This document shows, piece after piece, positions 1 through 10,318 of a stretch of DNA of 64,000 bases. How positions within the stretch are numbered: position 1 is the stretch's first letter; each line of letters begins with the position of its first letter. The stretch covers positions 10,759,546 through 10,823,545 of the forward strand of contig CM028334.1 of assembly GCA_016647705.1 (NCBI GenBank), in the 5' to 3' direction. Made by a program: the position numbers and the translations under genes. Under the pieces are notes generated by a model. That model searched no databases. It was not told where the DNA came from and saw only the letters and a list, made by a program, of their open reading frames with translations. Source of the stretch: Eucommia ulmoides. Taxonomy: Eukaryota; Streptophyta; Magnoliopsida; Garryales; Eucommiaceae.

Positions 1-108
1 GTTGTTCATAAGGCTTTGAGCGGTGGAGCGTTGATTCTCCAGGAAATGGATGGTGATGTATTTCCCGAGCCCCTAAACTCGGATTCTGTAAAGAAATACT
101 TTGCCTAA
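1..108 (+). CDS. C-terminal tail of Ty3/gypsy polyprotein (partial)
   Basis: An open frame runs from the first base to a TAA at 106-108 and encodes 35 residues ending in SDSVKKYFA. A short tail of the type GGALIL..MDG....P.NSDSVKKYY is characteristic of the extreme C terminus of plant Ty3/gypsy polyproteins, after the integrase. The rest of the element lies outside the window. It is followed by a long non-coding spacer, a polypurine tract and an LTR, which is the order expected of a Tat/Ogre-lineage element. The lineage call is inferred from that context because no catalytic motif is visible here. Confidence 0.6.
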   Translation, partial: VVHKALSGGALILQEMDGDVFPEPLNSDSVKKYFA

Positions 109-261
109 TAAATGTCCTTATTTTCTAAGTAAGTTTATTTCAATTTGTGATTATCTGTTGCTTCCAAAAAAAAAAAAAAAAAAAAAAAAAAGAAAAAAAA
201 AACGGCTCGAACATGGTGAAAACTCGAAAGGGCGCTATGAGAAAAATGTAGAGACCGTGTC

Positions 262-303
<42 letters not shown>

Positions 304-883
304 AGAAGAAGAAGAAGAAGAAGAAGAACAGTTAGATCACTCCTAGGGGTATTTTTGGAATTCCCACTACGGTTGACTTCTATTGACCGTAAGACTTTTC
401 TGTGTTCGAAACTTGATGGATTTGAGCAAGAGTTGGAATCTGTGAAAAAGAACATCGAATATGGCTCAAATTTGCATTGAAATCGTACTTGTCAGACAAT
501 CCGGCTTGAAATCTTGCAGTCAACATATCTGGTGATAAAGATACCTGTTTGGGGTAAGGTTTTACACGTTTTTCCATATTTGGTTAAATCAGTTTTGCAG
601 GATTTGAAAAATACAAAGCAAGCAGGAGTATGTGATTCTCCTAAACACTGAGATGCCTAGTAGAAAAGAGAAAGTGAGAATCGGCGGGTGCAGAGAAATA
701 AAGGCTGATAGGGATGTTGTCCAAAAAAAAAAAAAACCAGACCCTGCCAACAACCCGGAGAAAACCTCCAGAAAGTACATCTCTAAGATTGACGGAAGGA
801 CGAGACGGAAAAATCTCCCGATACTGTTCCGTGACCCGAGAAAGTCAAGCGCCATCAAATGAGGGATTGCGACGGAAAAGGGG

Positions 884-1166
884 GGACGGAATTGTGAGTC
901 GTAAAGAGTGACAAGTTTTTCAAACTAAATTTTCGTGTTACATGTGTTTTTTGTTCAATTATAGGGTTTTCAAAGGACATGGAAGCATGGATTTCTCTCT
1001 CACAAAGTCTTCTTACCTTCCGGTTGGACGGAATTGCGAGTCGTAAAGAGTGACAAGTTTTTCAAACTAAATTTTCATGTTACATGTGTTTTTGTTCAAT
1101 TACAGGTTTTTCAAAGGACATGGAAGCATGGATTTCTCTCTCACAAAGACTTCTTACCTTCCGGTT
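884..1166 (+). repeat. 142-bp tandem duplication
   Basis: Positions 884-1025 and 1026-1166 are head-to-tail copies differing at only a few bases and small indels. Each begins GGACGGAATTG and ends CTTACCTTCCGGTT. The duplication lies in the 3' spacer of the left gypsy element. Confidence 0.85.
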
Positions 1167-1449
1167 CAAATTAGAAACTTTTATTGCTGAAAGTTCCAAA
1201 GCTCTAAATGAGCGTCCAGGTATGCGTTTTGCCCTGAAAAGGGCGAAAAGTGAACTACGCCAAACTTGATCCTCGGCATAATACTAAGGTACGCAGGCAA
1301 ACTATAAATGTTCGGTCATCTGAGAGTTCGGCTGGGGCACATTTATATCTTCGCTCTCTCATTCTGGCTCAGTCACAAGTTGGGGCATATTTTATACTCT
1401 TGAACTTTCTTTAAGCCCCTGGCCAAGAGGGCTGGGGCATGAATAATTT

Positions 1450-1995
1450 TTATTACTCTAAGTGATCCTCTAAACGGACACGTGTTTGTCATGAGTATCG
1501 TCATGAGTCATTTTTTATTACTCTAAACAATTCTCTAAATGGACACATGTTCGTCATGAGTACCATCATGAATCATTTTATTACTCTAAACGATCCTCTA
1601 AACAGACACGCGTTCGTCATGAGTATCGTCATGAGTCATTTTTTTATTATTCTAAACGATCCTCTAAACAGACACGTGTTCGCCATGAGTATCGTCATGA
1701 GTCATTTTTATTACTCTAAACAATCCTCTAAACGGACACGTGTTCGTCATGAGTATCGTCAGGAGTCATTTTTTTATTACTCTAAACAATCCTCTAAACG
1801 GACACGTGTTCGTCATGAGTATCGTCAGGAGTCATTTTTTTATTACTCTAAACAATCCTCTAAACGGACATTTGTTTATCATGAACATCGTCATGAGTCA
1901 TTCTCTTATTTTTCTAAATGGACACTTGTTCGTCATGAGTCTTCTTTTATTACTCTAAACGTACGCTTGTTCGTCATGAGTCATTTTATTTTATT
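1450..1995 (+). repeat. 63-66 bp minisatellite, nine units
   Basis: The core TTCGTCATGAGTATCGTCA recurs at about 1486, 1551, 1614, 1680, 1744, 1810, 1876, 1930 and 1971. The first seven units have periods of 63-66 bp and the last two are shortened (54 and 41 bp). Each unit carries CTCTAAACGGACACGTG. Because several units are exactly 66 bp, they produce an open frame of 22-residue repeats that should not be read as a gene. Confidence 0.85.
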
Positions 1996-2100
1996 TGTTC
2001 TATTATTAGAAAATAAACTAAAAAATAAATAAAATAAAAATGGGACGATCAAAATGACATGGTCTTTTATCTTTGTCAAGCAAGTGTACTTGCATGACAA

Positions 2101-2111
2101 AGAGGGGCAGC
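2101..2111 (+). promoter_or_regulatory. Polypurine tract of left gypsy element
   Basis: AGAGGGGCAGC lies directly upstream of the LTR start TGTAGACA. A purine-rich run at this point is the plus-strand primer site of LTR retrotransposons and supports placing the 3' LTR start at 2112. Confidence 0.65.
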
Positions 2112-2411
2112 TGTAGACAAGGCATTTTTGACCGCCTCGCAAAAAAATTATACTTTATTTTGTAGTTACCTTTTTTTTATTTTATTTATTTTGTTTTGAT
2201 TGTACCGTATTTATGCGATTTAATACTGCTAAATTAAGTTTTATTAATCTCGTAAGTAAATTAAATATTAGTAATTGATTTTTTTTTATTTTTTTTTGGT
2301 TTTGTAGATTTTCGAAGTGGAATAAAAACGCGTTAATTCGGAACAAAATGGACAAGAAACAGACGAGAACGAGAGAGGCCTGGACCGAACGCGAAGGGGG
2401 GGCTGCAAAAG

Positions 2412-2583
2412 GGTCGCTGGTGCGACCAGCTGGCCGCACCAGCGACCAGCCACTGGTCGCTGGTGCGACCAGTGGACTGGTCGCATATGCGGCCAGCAGG
2501 AGGGTGTTCCCCCCTGCTTTTGGGTGCACCGAATTCGGTGCACCCAAAAGCTGGTGGGTGCACCGAATTTCGGTGCACCCACC
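2412..2583. repeat. Cluster of five palindromes in LTR U3
   Basis: Five inverted repeats are packed into 172 bp. The first has 13-bp arms (2412-2424 and 2435-2447). The second has 11-bp arms with a 4-base loop (2450-2460 and 2465-2475). The third is a near-perfect 20-bp palindrome (2477-2496). The fourth is a perfect 36-bp palindrome centred on GAATTC (2516-2551). The fifth has 15-bp arms around one base (2553-2583). The cluster ends about 70 bp upstream of the TATA box. Confidence 0.9.
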
Positions 2584-2653
2584 CTTTTTTTTAATTTTTT
2601 TTCTACTTTTTGTTACTTTTTTGTTTTGTTGTCGGCAAGTTTCACTTCATTCT

Positions 2654-2661
2654 TATAAATA
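2654..2661 (+). promoter_or_regulatory. LTR TATA box
   Basis: TATAAATA lies about 540 bp into the LTR and would define the U3/R boundary shortly downstream. It is the best TATA match in this LTR. Its use is inferred. Confidence 0.55.
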
Positions 2662-3013
2662 GGAATGAAGGCTCACAAGGGGGAGGGGGATTTTTTGGAG
2701 GGGAAAAATTTTTTTGAGAGGAATTTTTGTAAGGGAAAGGGGAAATCTGGAGAAAAATTTTGAAGAAAATAATATTATTTTCATTTTATTGAAATTTTGA
2801 AGAAGAAAAATCTCCAAGAAGGTGGTAAATTTTCATCTGTTGTAAATCTTACTCTTATTTTTTTAAGTTGTTATTATACTAAATTTTTTTTTTTGTAAAT
2901 TAGATTTTTTTTTTTTTTTTCTTCTTCCTTTATTATTTATTTATTTATTTATTACTTTTTATTTTTTTTTATTTTTATTATTATTATTATTATTTTATTT
3001 TTTTTTTGAGTAA

Positions 3014-3800
3014 ACAATACGAGGTGGAAAATTCCCAACCTTCAATTTGAATGGTTAAAATTTAGAAGGGAATTACTCTCCTCGATGCGTGTGTGCGGGT
3101 GTTTTATTTAATTTGTATTAAATATAATGTGCTAACAATACGAGGTGAAAAATTCCCAACCTTCAATTTGAATGGCTAAAATTTAGAAGGGAATTACTCT
3201 CCTCGATGCGTGTGTGCGGGTGTTTTATTTAATTTGTATTAAATATAATGTGCTAACAATACGAGGTAAAAAATTTCCAACCTTCAATTTGAATGGCTAA
3301 AATTTAGAAGGGAATTACTCTCCTCGATGCGTGTGTGCGGGTGTTTTATTTAATTTGTATTAAATATAATGTGCTAACAATATGAGGTGGAAAATTTCCA
3401 ACCTTCAATTTGAATGGCTAAATTTAGAAGGGAATTACTCTTCTCGATGCGTGTGTGCGGGTGTTTTATTTAATTTGTATTAAATATAATGTACTAACAA
3501 TATGAGGTGGAAAATTCCCAACCTTCAATTTGAACGACATAAATTTAGAAGGGAATTACTCTCCTCGATGCGTGTGTGCGGGTGTTTTATTTAATTTGTA
3601 TTAAATATAATATGCTAACAATACGAGGTGGAAAATTTCCAACCTTCAATTTGAATGGCTAAATTTAGAAGGGAATTACTCTCCTCGATGCGTGTGTGCG
3701 GGTGTTTTATTTAATTTGTATTAAATATAATGTGCTAACAATACGAGGTGGAAAATTCCCAACCTTCAATCAGAACGGTCTAGGTTTAGAAGGGAGATCA
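3014..3800 (+). repeat. Seven 121-bp tandem repeats within LTR
   Basis: ACAATACGAGGTGG-type unit starts occur at 3014, 3135, 3256, 3377, 3497, 3618 and 3738 (periods 120-121 bp). Each unit includes GAAGGGAATTACTCTCCTCG and GTGTGTGCGGGTG. Units are highly similar except the last, which is partial and diverged. The array sits in the part of the LTR downstream of its TATA box. Confidence 0.9.
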
Positions 3801-4247
3801 CTTCCCTCAATGTGTGTGTATGTGTATATGTGTATATAAGGAGGATTTAAAAATAAAATAAAAATATTCGGATTGAAATTCTAATTAGACTTAATCGGAT
3901 AAGGTACCGTCTTTGGACGGGCGTCTTGGGGTGCTTGACACCTTCCCTGAGCGTAACTGACCCCCGAACTCTCTAAACGAATCTCTGGTTAGACCATATT
4001 ATTTTTGGAGTCAAATTTTACTTAAGCTATTTTTTTAAATTATTTTCAAAAAAGAAAAATATGGTGACCTAGCACATCATTTAAACTCAATGCTAGGTGG
4101 CGACTCCTTTTTCTAAAACAGGCTTAAGTATATTTTAATGAGAAAATCGACGTTTTTAAAAACCCTTCTCGTTTTACCAGCGCCAAGCATATATAAACAT
4201 ATATCTATATTTTTTCTGGTTTTCTCTGGAAAATCGGGGCGCGTTCA

Positions 4248-4918
4248 GGGAGAAATTTCATCCCCTGCCTTCCCGAATAGCCGAAGATGGGAAGGGGGAA
4301 AGTTTTGAGGAGTTTCCTTCCCTGCCCTTCTCGGATAGCTGGAGATGAGAATGTGGCATTTCATTGAGGAGCTTGTGTAGTTGATTTTTGAGATGAGTGG
4401 TGACGGCGTGGGGAACTATGTAGAGATAAGAAGAGGATTCTCTATCCTGACGATGGCTAGCCTACTCTTTCTAGTGAAAATTGCTCGCAAGGTCTTGAGG
4501 TGACCAACATAGGCTGAGATGTGTCTCTTCTCGGCACAATCTTCACACTTAGTCTTTGGTAGGGACGGGCCCTATTGGAGAGTCAATAACACGTAGCGGT
4601 TCTTCATTGGTTGTGTGGGAGTGACCTTTTTTACACTCATCACATACCATATCTATTAATCTCTTATCCGTTAATTATTGATCTCAATCCCCAATAAATA
4701 GTAAATTTTCCAAACAAATCATCTATCTCTCTCTCTCTCTAATTAACATGTTAAACTTCATCTGTATGAAGTAAGTTTCACTTTGTCTACTAATATTTTT
4801 ATTTCATCTTATTGTAATTTTGTATCTCTCTCTTTCAAGTCCACTTCTATGCATGTGATAATGACACATTTCACCAATAAAGGTTTTTTCAAGTCCACTT
4901 CTATGCATATTCATTCCC
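4248..4918. other. Intergenic, no recognised feature
   Basis: This is sequence downstream of the LTR with a short CT repeat near 4725-4740. I see no coding potential and no recognisable repeat family. It probably represents the target of the gypsy insertion. Confidence 0.5.
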
Positions 4919-4921
4919 TAA

Positions 4922-5556
4922 CGGCTCGTTTGATTTAACAGAATAAAATCAATGTGAAATGGAATTGGAGAAGGAATGAAATTAGATAAGGAATGGAATG
5001 GATTTGTCAATGAAATCACTATTTCAATCTCTTGTTTGGTTTTCGTGGAATAAAAGAATGAATGAAGTAATAAAATATAGAGAAATTCCCAAAATACCCT
5101 TTTAAATAATAATTTTAAATATCTATTTAATAATAGATTATTTTAGAAAAATAAAATGATTACAAATGAGTTTAGCTATAACTGATACATTAGTGTACAC
5201 ACATACACACACATATATATATATATATGTATGTATGTATACGATTTATGTATATATATACATATATACTGTATATGTATATATGTATACAGTATATGTG
5301 TGTATATATAGTATATACAGTATTATATATATATATTGAGGTAGGCTTTTGAGAATGGGCATTTATGTAATTTAATATTTTGATTCCATTGAAATGAATT
5401 TGATTCCATCTCATCTGCAATGAAATTGAATTTCCTACTTTTTCATTCTAATGGAATCAATTTTTTGATTCCATTAGATAACTAAACATGAGAATCGGAA
5501 TCAACGGTGGAATGGTGATTCCATTCTAACCCAATTCCATTCAACCAAACATACCG
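4922..5556. mobile_element. Harbinger-like MITE with TAA duplications
   Basis: The element is flanked by TAA at 4919-4921 and 5557-5559. Its ends are imperfect inverted repeats: CGGCTCGTTTGATTTAA at the left, and CGGTATGTTTGGTTGAA as the reverse complement of the right end. At 635 bp with no coding capacity it fits a PIF/Harbinger-type MITE. Its core holds a (TA/GTAT)n-rich microsatellite at about 5195-5335. TSD and TIRs are visible directly; the superfamily is inferred from TAA plus a GTTTG-type terminus. Confidence 0.7.
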
Positions 5557-5837
5557 TAAGAGAATCGACCGTGTTATAATCCATTTTAATTTGTTTCTCA
5601 ATTTTCTTTGATATTTTAAATAGAACTAATTCCACATAATATTCCATCGGTAATTTCAACAACCTGATCTAAATGGCCGCTTTAGTTTCTGTGGTTAAAG
5701 AAGGCCGGAAGTATGGTTCCTATTTACAAACCGTAAGGTAATTGATATTAATTTTACTGTAAGAGGAAAGGAACTGCAATAGATAGAACTAAGTATCTAA
5801 CTTTGTCTTGTAAAATTTATGACCCCTTTAAATTGAT

Positions 5838-8800
5838 GAATACAACAACAACAATTAAGCATTTGTCCCACTTATGTAGGGCGGCTACATGAATACGTTT
5901 ACGCCATAGTGATCGATCACGGGCCATCTTCTCAGTCAGGTTCAATGTCATTAAATCAATTCTATAGTCTCGTCTAATGTCTTTTTAGATCTACCTCTTC
6001 CTCTAGTAACCCCTGCACTTAAACTAAATCACATTTTCTCACTGGTGCTTCAATGAGTCTTCTATACACATGTCCAAACCATCATATAAATGATTTTCTC
6101 TAATTTTCTCTTCGATGGATGCTATTCCTAAATTCTCTCTAATAGTTTCATTCTTAAGTTTATTCATTCTTGTCTTTCCACTCTTCTACTACAGCATCCT
6201 CATTTCTGTCCACCTCAATTTTCTGGACATGTGTCATTTTTACCTCCCAACATTCTGAATCATACATAAGCACTGGTCTTATAGCAGTTTTGTAGAATTT
6301 TCCTTTAAATTTCAATTGAATTCTATGATCACAAATCACCTAAATTGCACTTCTCCACTTTAACCAACCTGTCTTGGCTATATGTGTAATATCATCCTCA
6401 ATTTTTCCATTTCTTTTAATCATTGAACCTATTTATCTAAAATGATCAACCTTTGGCACCTCCTCATCTCCAATTTTGACCGCACTAACATCTCTTTGGG
6501 TATTACTACAATTTCAATACATATATTTTATCTTACTTCGACTAACCTTCAAATCTTTAGTCTTTAAAGTTTCTTTCCATCTTTCTAATTTTGTATTAAT
6601 ATCTATTCTACTTTTGTCAACCAATACTATGTCATCTGCAAACAACATACTCTAAGGTACTCCATCTTGAATATGTTTTGTGAGCTCATCCATCATTAGA
6701 ATGAAGAGATAAGAACTTAAAAATGATCATTGATGTAAACCTATATTAATAGGAAATTCACAAGTATCTTTTCCTCATGTTCGAACACTAGAGACTATAT
6801 CTTCATACATATCCTTAATTACCTCGATTACACATTGGACACATGTTTCTTTTCTAGCACCTACCACAAAATTTCTCTGGGTACCCGATCATACTTTTCT
6901 TGGTCCACAAATACTATATGTAAATCTTTCTTCTTTTCTCTATATTTTTCCATTAATTTTCTAAGTAAATAGATAGCTTTGGTGGTTGATTGGCTGGGCT
7001 AAATCTAAGTTGGTTCACTTCTTTGCTCGTTTCATATCTTATTCTATATTCTATCTCTCTCTCTCAAAGTTGCACAGTATGACTCATGAATTTTATACCC
7101 CAATAATTCGTGTAACTTTGAACATTCTCTTTATTTTTATAGATGGGTACTAAAATACTCCTCCTCCAATTGTCAGACATTCTCTTAATTCTCAAAATGT
7201 CATTGAAAAGTCTAGTCAATCACTTTATCCCAATATCTTCCAAACTTTTCCACACTTCTATACGGATTTCATCTGGCCCTACTGTTTTTCCAATCCTTAT
7301 ATTCCTTAGTGGTATTCTAACTTCAGAAGCCCTAATTCTTCCATGAAACCTATAAATCATATCTGAAGATAAGTTAGGCAACTCTAGTCTAGATTCGCCT
7401 ACGTTGTTCTCATTAAATAAATTATAAAAATAATTTCCCCATCATTCTATAATTTTCTTATTCTTCATCAGGACCTTTTCATCAGTGTCTTTGATGCATC
7501 TGACACTTCCAACATCTCTAGTCTTTCATTCACATCGCCTAACAAGTTTAAATATATCCCTCTCTCCTTCTTTTGTTCTAACTTTTGGTACAAATTATCG
7601 TACGTCCTAAATTTTTATTTCTTAATTACTTTTCTCACCTCCGTTTTTGTATTTTTATACTTATCCAAACTCTCTCTACTTCAACATTTTTGTCATTTTT
7701 TATAAGCTATTTTCTTGTCTTGAATGACTTTTTGAACCTCCTCATTCCATTACCAACTTTCTTTATATCGTGGTCCTCATCCTCTACAAACTCCTAAAAT
7801 ATTTCTTCCTATCTCTCTAATACGACTAGCTATATCACTCCACATTTTTTTCACATCCTCGTGTTTCTTCCATAATTCATCATTGCTAATTTTATCCTTA
7901 AACAACTCCATATTTTCACCTTTTAGATCTTTCTAACGTATCCTTGCATGCTCACTTATTTTAGACTCCCGTTTCCACCCTTGAAACTTCAAATCGGTTA
8001 CTATCAATCTATGTTGGGTAGCAATACTTTCTCCGGGTATGACTTTAGAGTTCTTACGTATTAAACGATCACTCATTCTAGTATGGACAAAATCTATCTA
8101 TATATTCCTCTGTCCACTCTTAAATATGATAAGTTGCTCATCCCTCTTCATGAAATATGTATTTAGAAGAACTAAATCATACGTCATAACAAAATCTAAA
8201 ATCATCTCACCCATTGCAGTCTTTTCTTCAAATCCATAACCACCATGTACTTTCTTAAAAGTCCTCATTTCCTTCCATACATGTCCATTCAAGCTTCTCC
8301 AAATAAATATTTTTTCTTGGTTAAGTATACTTTGAGCAACTTTGTCCACCTTCTCACAAAATTCTCGTCTAACATTTTCTTATAATCCAACTTGAGGAGC
8401 GTACACACTAACAACGTTAATCACCTCCCCTCTAATCACCAACTTCATAACTATAATCCTATCATCAATTCTCTTAATATCGACCACGCTATCCTTTAAA
8501 TCGCTATCTATCATGATACCGACCTTATTCCTATATTTGTCATTCCCCGTGTACCATAATTTATACCCCATGCTCTCAATTTCTCTAGGTTTCTCTCCCA
8601 CCCACTTAGTTTCTTGCAAGCGTATAATATTAATCCTCCTCCTACTCATCACGTTCACTAACTCTCAAGTCTTACCCGTCAGCGTTCCTATATTCCAAGT
8701 TGTCAACCTAACTTTATTCTCATGGACTAACTTCTTTATCTGCACCCGTCCACCATAATGCGGCAACCCTCGTTCATTTGACACCGTATCCAGGCGATGC

Positions 8801-8850
8801 CCTAGTCCACCCTCGCTCATTCTTCACTACATTCGGGTGGTAGAAATGTA
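5838..8850 (-). pseudogene. Decayed RTE-type LINE (endonuclease-RT)
   Basis: Read on the minus strand, 8658-8380 encodes an endonuclease-like segment containing QETKW and VYAPQVGL. After an in-frame stop, 8349-8098 continues in the same frame with LNGHV, VHGGYGF and DFVMTYDLVLLNTYF, typical of the apurinic endonuclease domain of RTE LINEs. Lower coordinates contain broken reverse-transcriptase sequence. The presumed 3' end near 5840 carries a short (TTG)n-type tail (ACAACAACAACAA on the plus strand), as in RTE elements. Several stops and frame changes show it is dead. The 5' end is approximate. Confidence 0.7.
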
Positions 8851-9309
8851 GCACGTCGCTAGTAGAAAACACTTAAACGTTTAATGTATTCGGATTCATT
8901 TTATAAAAGTTTTGACAAAGTTTTACACTGGATCCCTATATACCATGAATCCAATTCTTAAATGAATTAACTCACTAAATGCTAATTATATGTACTTCTC
9001 TTATGTCATCGTGTCTGTTTTGAACACAAGCAAACATGTCAGACACGACACTCTATGGATATATACTATATGCGTATTCTCCAAGTATTTTTTAAAAGGA
9101 AAATATTTAGACGTGTCAGAGACGTATCCTGACAACATCAGAGATGTTTCTCAACGTATCGAAGATATATCAATATTCTATTAAATAGAATATGTAAAAT
9201 GTATTGATCACATTGTTAATTTTTTATTTTTTTTAAACTATTGATGATGAAAAAATATTTAATATATATATTATTTTACGGTAAAGTATGTTTAATTATT
9301 GTGAATAAG
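8851..9309. other. AT-rich intergenic, no feature
   Basis: Short open frames here have no recognisable similarity or biased composition. I see nothing supportable in this stretch. Confidence 0.4.
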
Positions 9310-10318
9310 TGTTACATAGGGTATATATCATTTATCTCCCCTGTCATTTTTTATTATGTCAGATACTTCACCTGTCATTTTGTAAATACCAGAGATCTCT
9401 CTTATCTTTTTATTCAAACACCACTTACCTTCCTTATTGATTAAAAAAGAATAAATTTTTTATTATAATATCAATTTTACCATTGATTATTTAAAAAATA
9501 ATTAAATAATAAAAACTAAAATATATAAATAACCCTTTAATTTATATATATTCATCGCCACCTCCTACCATCGTACTTACTACCTCCTACTACCGCCACC
9601 ACCCACCAAACCCCACCTCCCACCGCCGCCACCCACGACCAGTTGCCACCTCCCACTGCCACCATCACCACCCTCCGCTACCTCCTACCGCCACTTCCTA
9701 CCGCCGCCACACCTACCACCCTCCACCACCTCCCACCATCGCTACCTACCACCTCCCACAACCACTACCCACCCCCATTTTAAAAAAATATATATTTTTT
9801 AACCATTTCATTAAAAAAAAAAAAAAATTAACCCTTTCATTAACCCTTTTCTTTCTCTCTCCGGTGGTGGTGGGGATTGGTGGTGGCGGTAGTGGGCGGT
9901 AGCGATGGGTAGTTGTGGCAACGATGGATGGTGGGGGGGGGAGTTGGGCGGTGGCGGCGAGAGGTGGCGGTGAGAGTTGGGTGGTGGCGGTGGGAGGTGG
10001 CGGTGGGAGTTGAGTGGTGGGTGGTGGCGGCTATATAGGAGGTGGGAGTTGGGCAGTGGCAGTGGAAGTTGGGTAGGGGTAGAGGTAAATATAATTATTT
10101 AAAAAATTAAGAGTAAAAAATATAATTTTAAAAATATAAGGGTGTTAATGAATTTTTTTTTAAAAAATATACAATTTTATTGAAAAAGATATAAGTGATA
10201 TTTAAGCAAAAATACATGAATTTTTTTTTATATTTATAAAATAACAAAAAATATATATAATATAATATAAAATAATAAAGGAGATCAATGGTGTACATAG
10301 CATATACCCCGTGTTACA
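9310..10318. mobile_element. Foldback / long inverted-repeat element
   Basis: The left end begins TGTTACATAGGGTATAT and the right end, reverse complemented, begins TGTAACACGGGGTATAT. Inside these termini the left half has a C-rich arm full of CCACC and CCGCCACC (about 9555-9775), and the right half has a matching G-rich arm full of GGTGG and GGTGGCGG (about 9860-10080), separated by an AT-rich loop. The whole about 1.0-kb segment could fold into a long hairpin. No coding sequence and no clear target-site duplication were seen, so the superfamily is unassigned. Confidence 0.55.

Larger units (their letters stand above)
109..2100 (+). mobile_element. 3' non-coding spacer of the left gypsy element
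   Basis: About 2 kb between the pol stop codon and the polypurine tract has no convincing coding sequence. It contains long A-tracts (about 166-190 and 265-301), a (GAA)n run (about 301-328), a 142-bp tandem duplication and a 63-66 bp minisatellite, both listed separately. Long non-coding regions between pol and the 3' LTR are usual in Tat/Ogre elements. The short open frames here are low-complexity or repeat-derived. Confidence 0.5.
2112..4247 (+). mobile_element. 3' LTR of Tat/Ogre-like gypsy element
   Basis: The probable LTR starts with TGTAGACA after a polypurine tract and ends with GCGCGTTCA, giving TG...CA ends and a length of about 2.1 kb. A TATA box (TATAAATA, 2654-2661) marks the likely promoter. 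The U3 part contains a palindrome cluster (2412-2583), and the part downstream of the TATA box carries seven 121-bp tandem units. TGGCGACTCC near 4105 also occurs, in reverse, in the relic at 37.4-41.3 kb, which supports a shared family. The second LTR and the left target-site duplication are outside the window, so the right boundary is an inference. Confidence 0.6.

Noticed and set aside
135..455. Open frames with poly-Phe or poly-Lys runs
   Set aside because: They are translations of the A-tracts and (GAA)n repeat in the gypsy spacer.
1450..1995. CRISPR-like appearance of regular repeats
   Set aside because: The whole 63-66 bp unit is repeated with no unique spacers, the DNA is plant nuclear and there are no cas genes.
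1547..2032. 161-codon open frame with 22-residue repeats
   Set aside because: It is produced by a 63-66 bp minisatellite; unit lengths not divisible by three break the repeat and there is no gene context.
2182..2662. Overlapping open frames on both strands near 2.2-2.66 kb
   Set aside because: They cross the palindrome cluster of the LTR U3; symmetric frames on both strands are expected from palindromes.
5190..5420. Ile/Tyr/His-rich minus-strand open frame
   Set aside because: It is a translation of the TA/GTAT microsatellite within the MITE.
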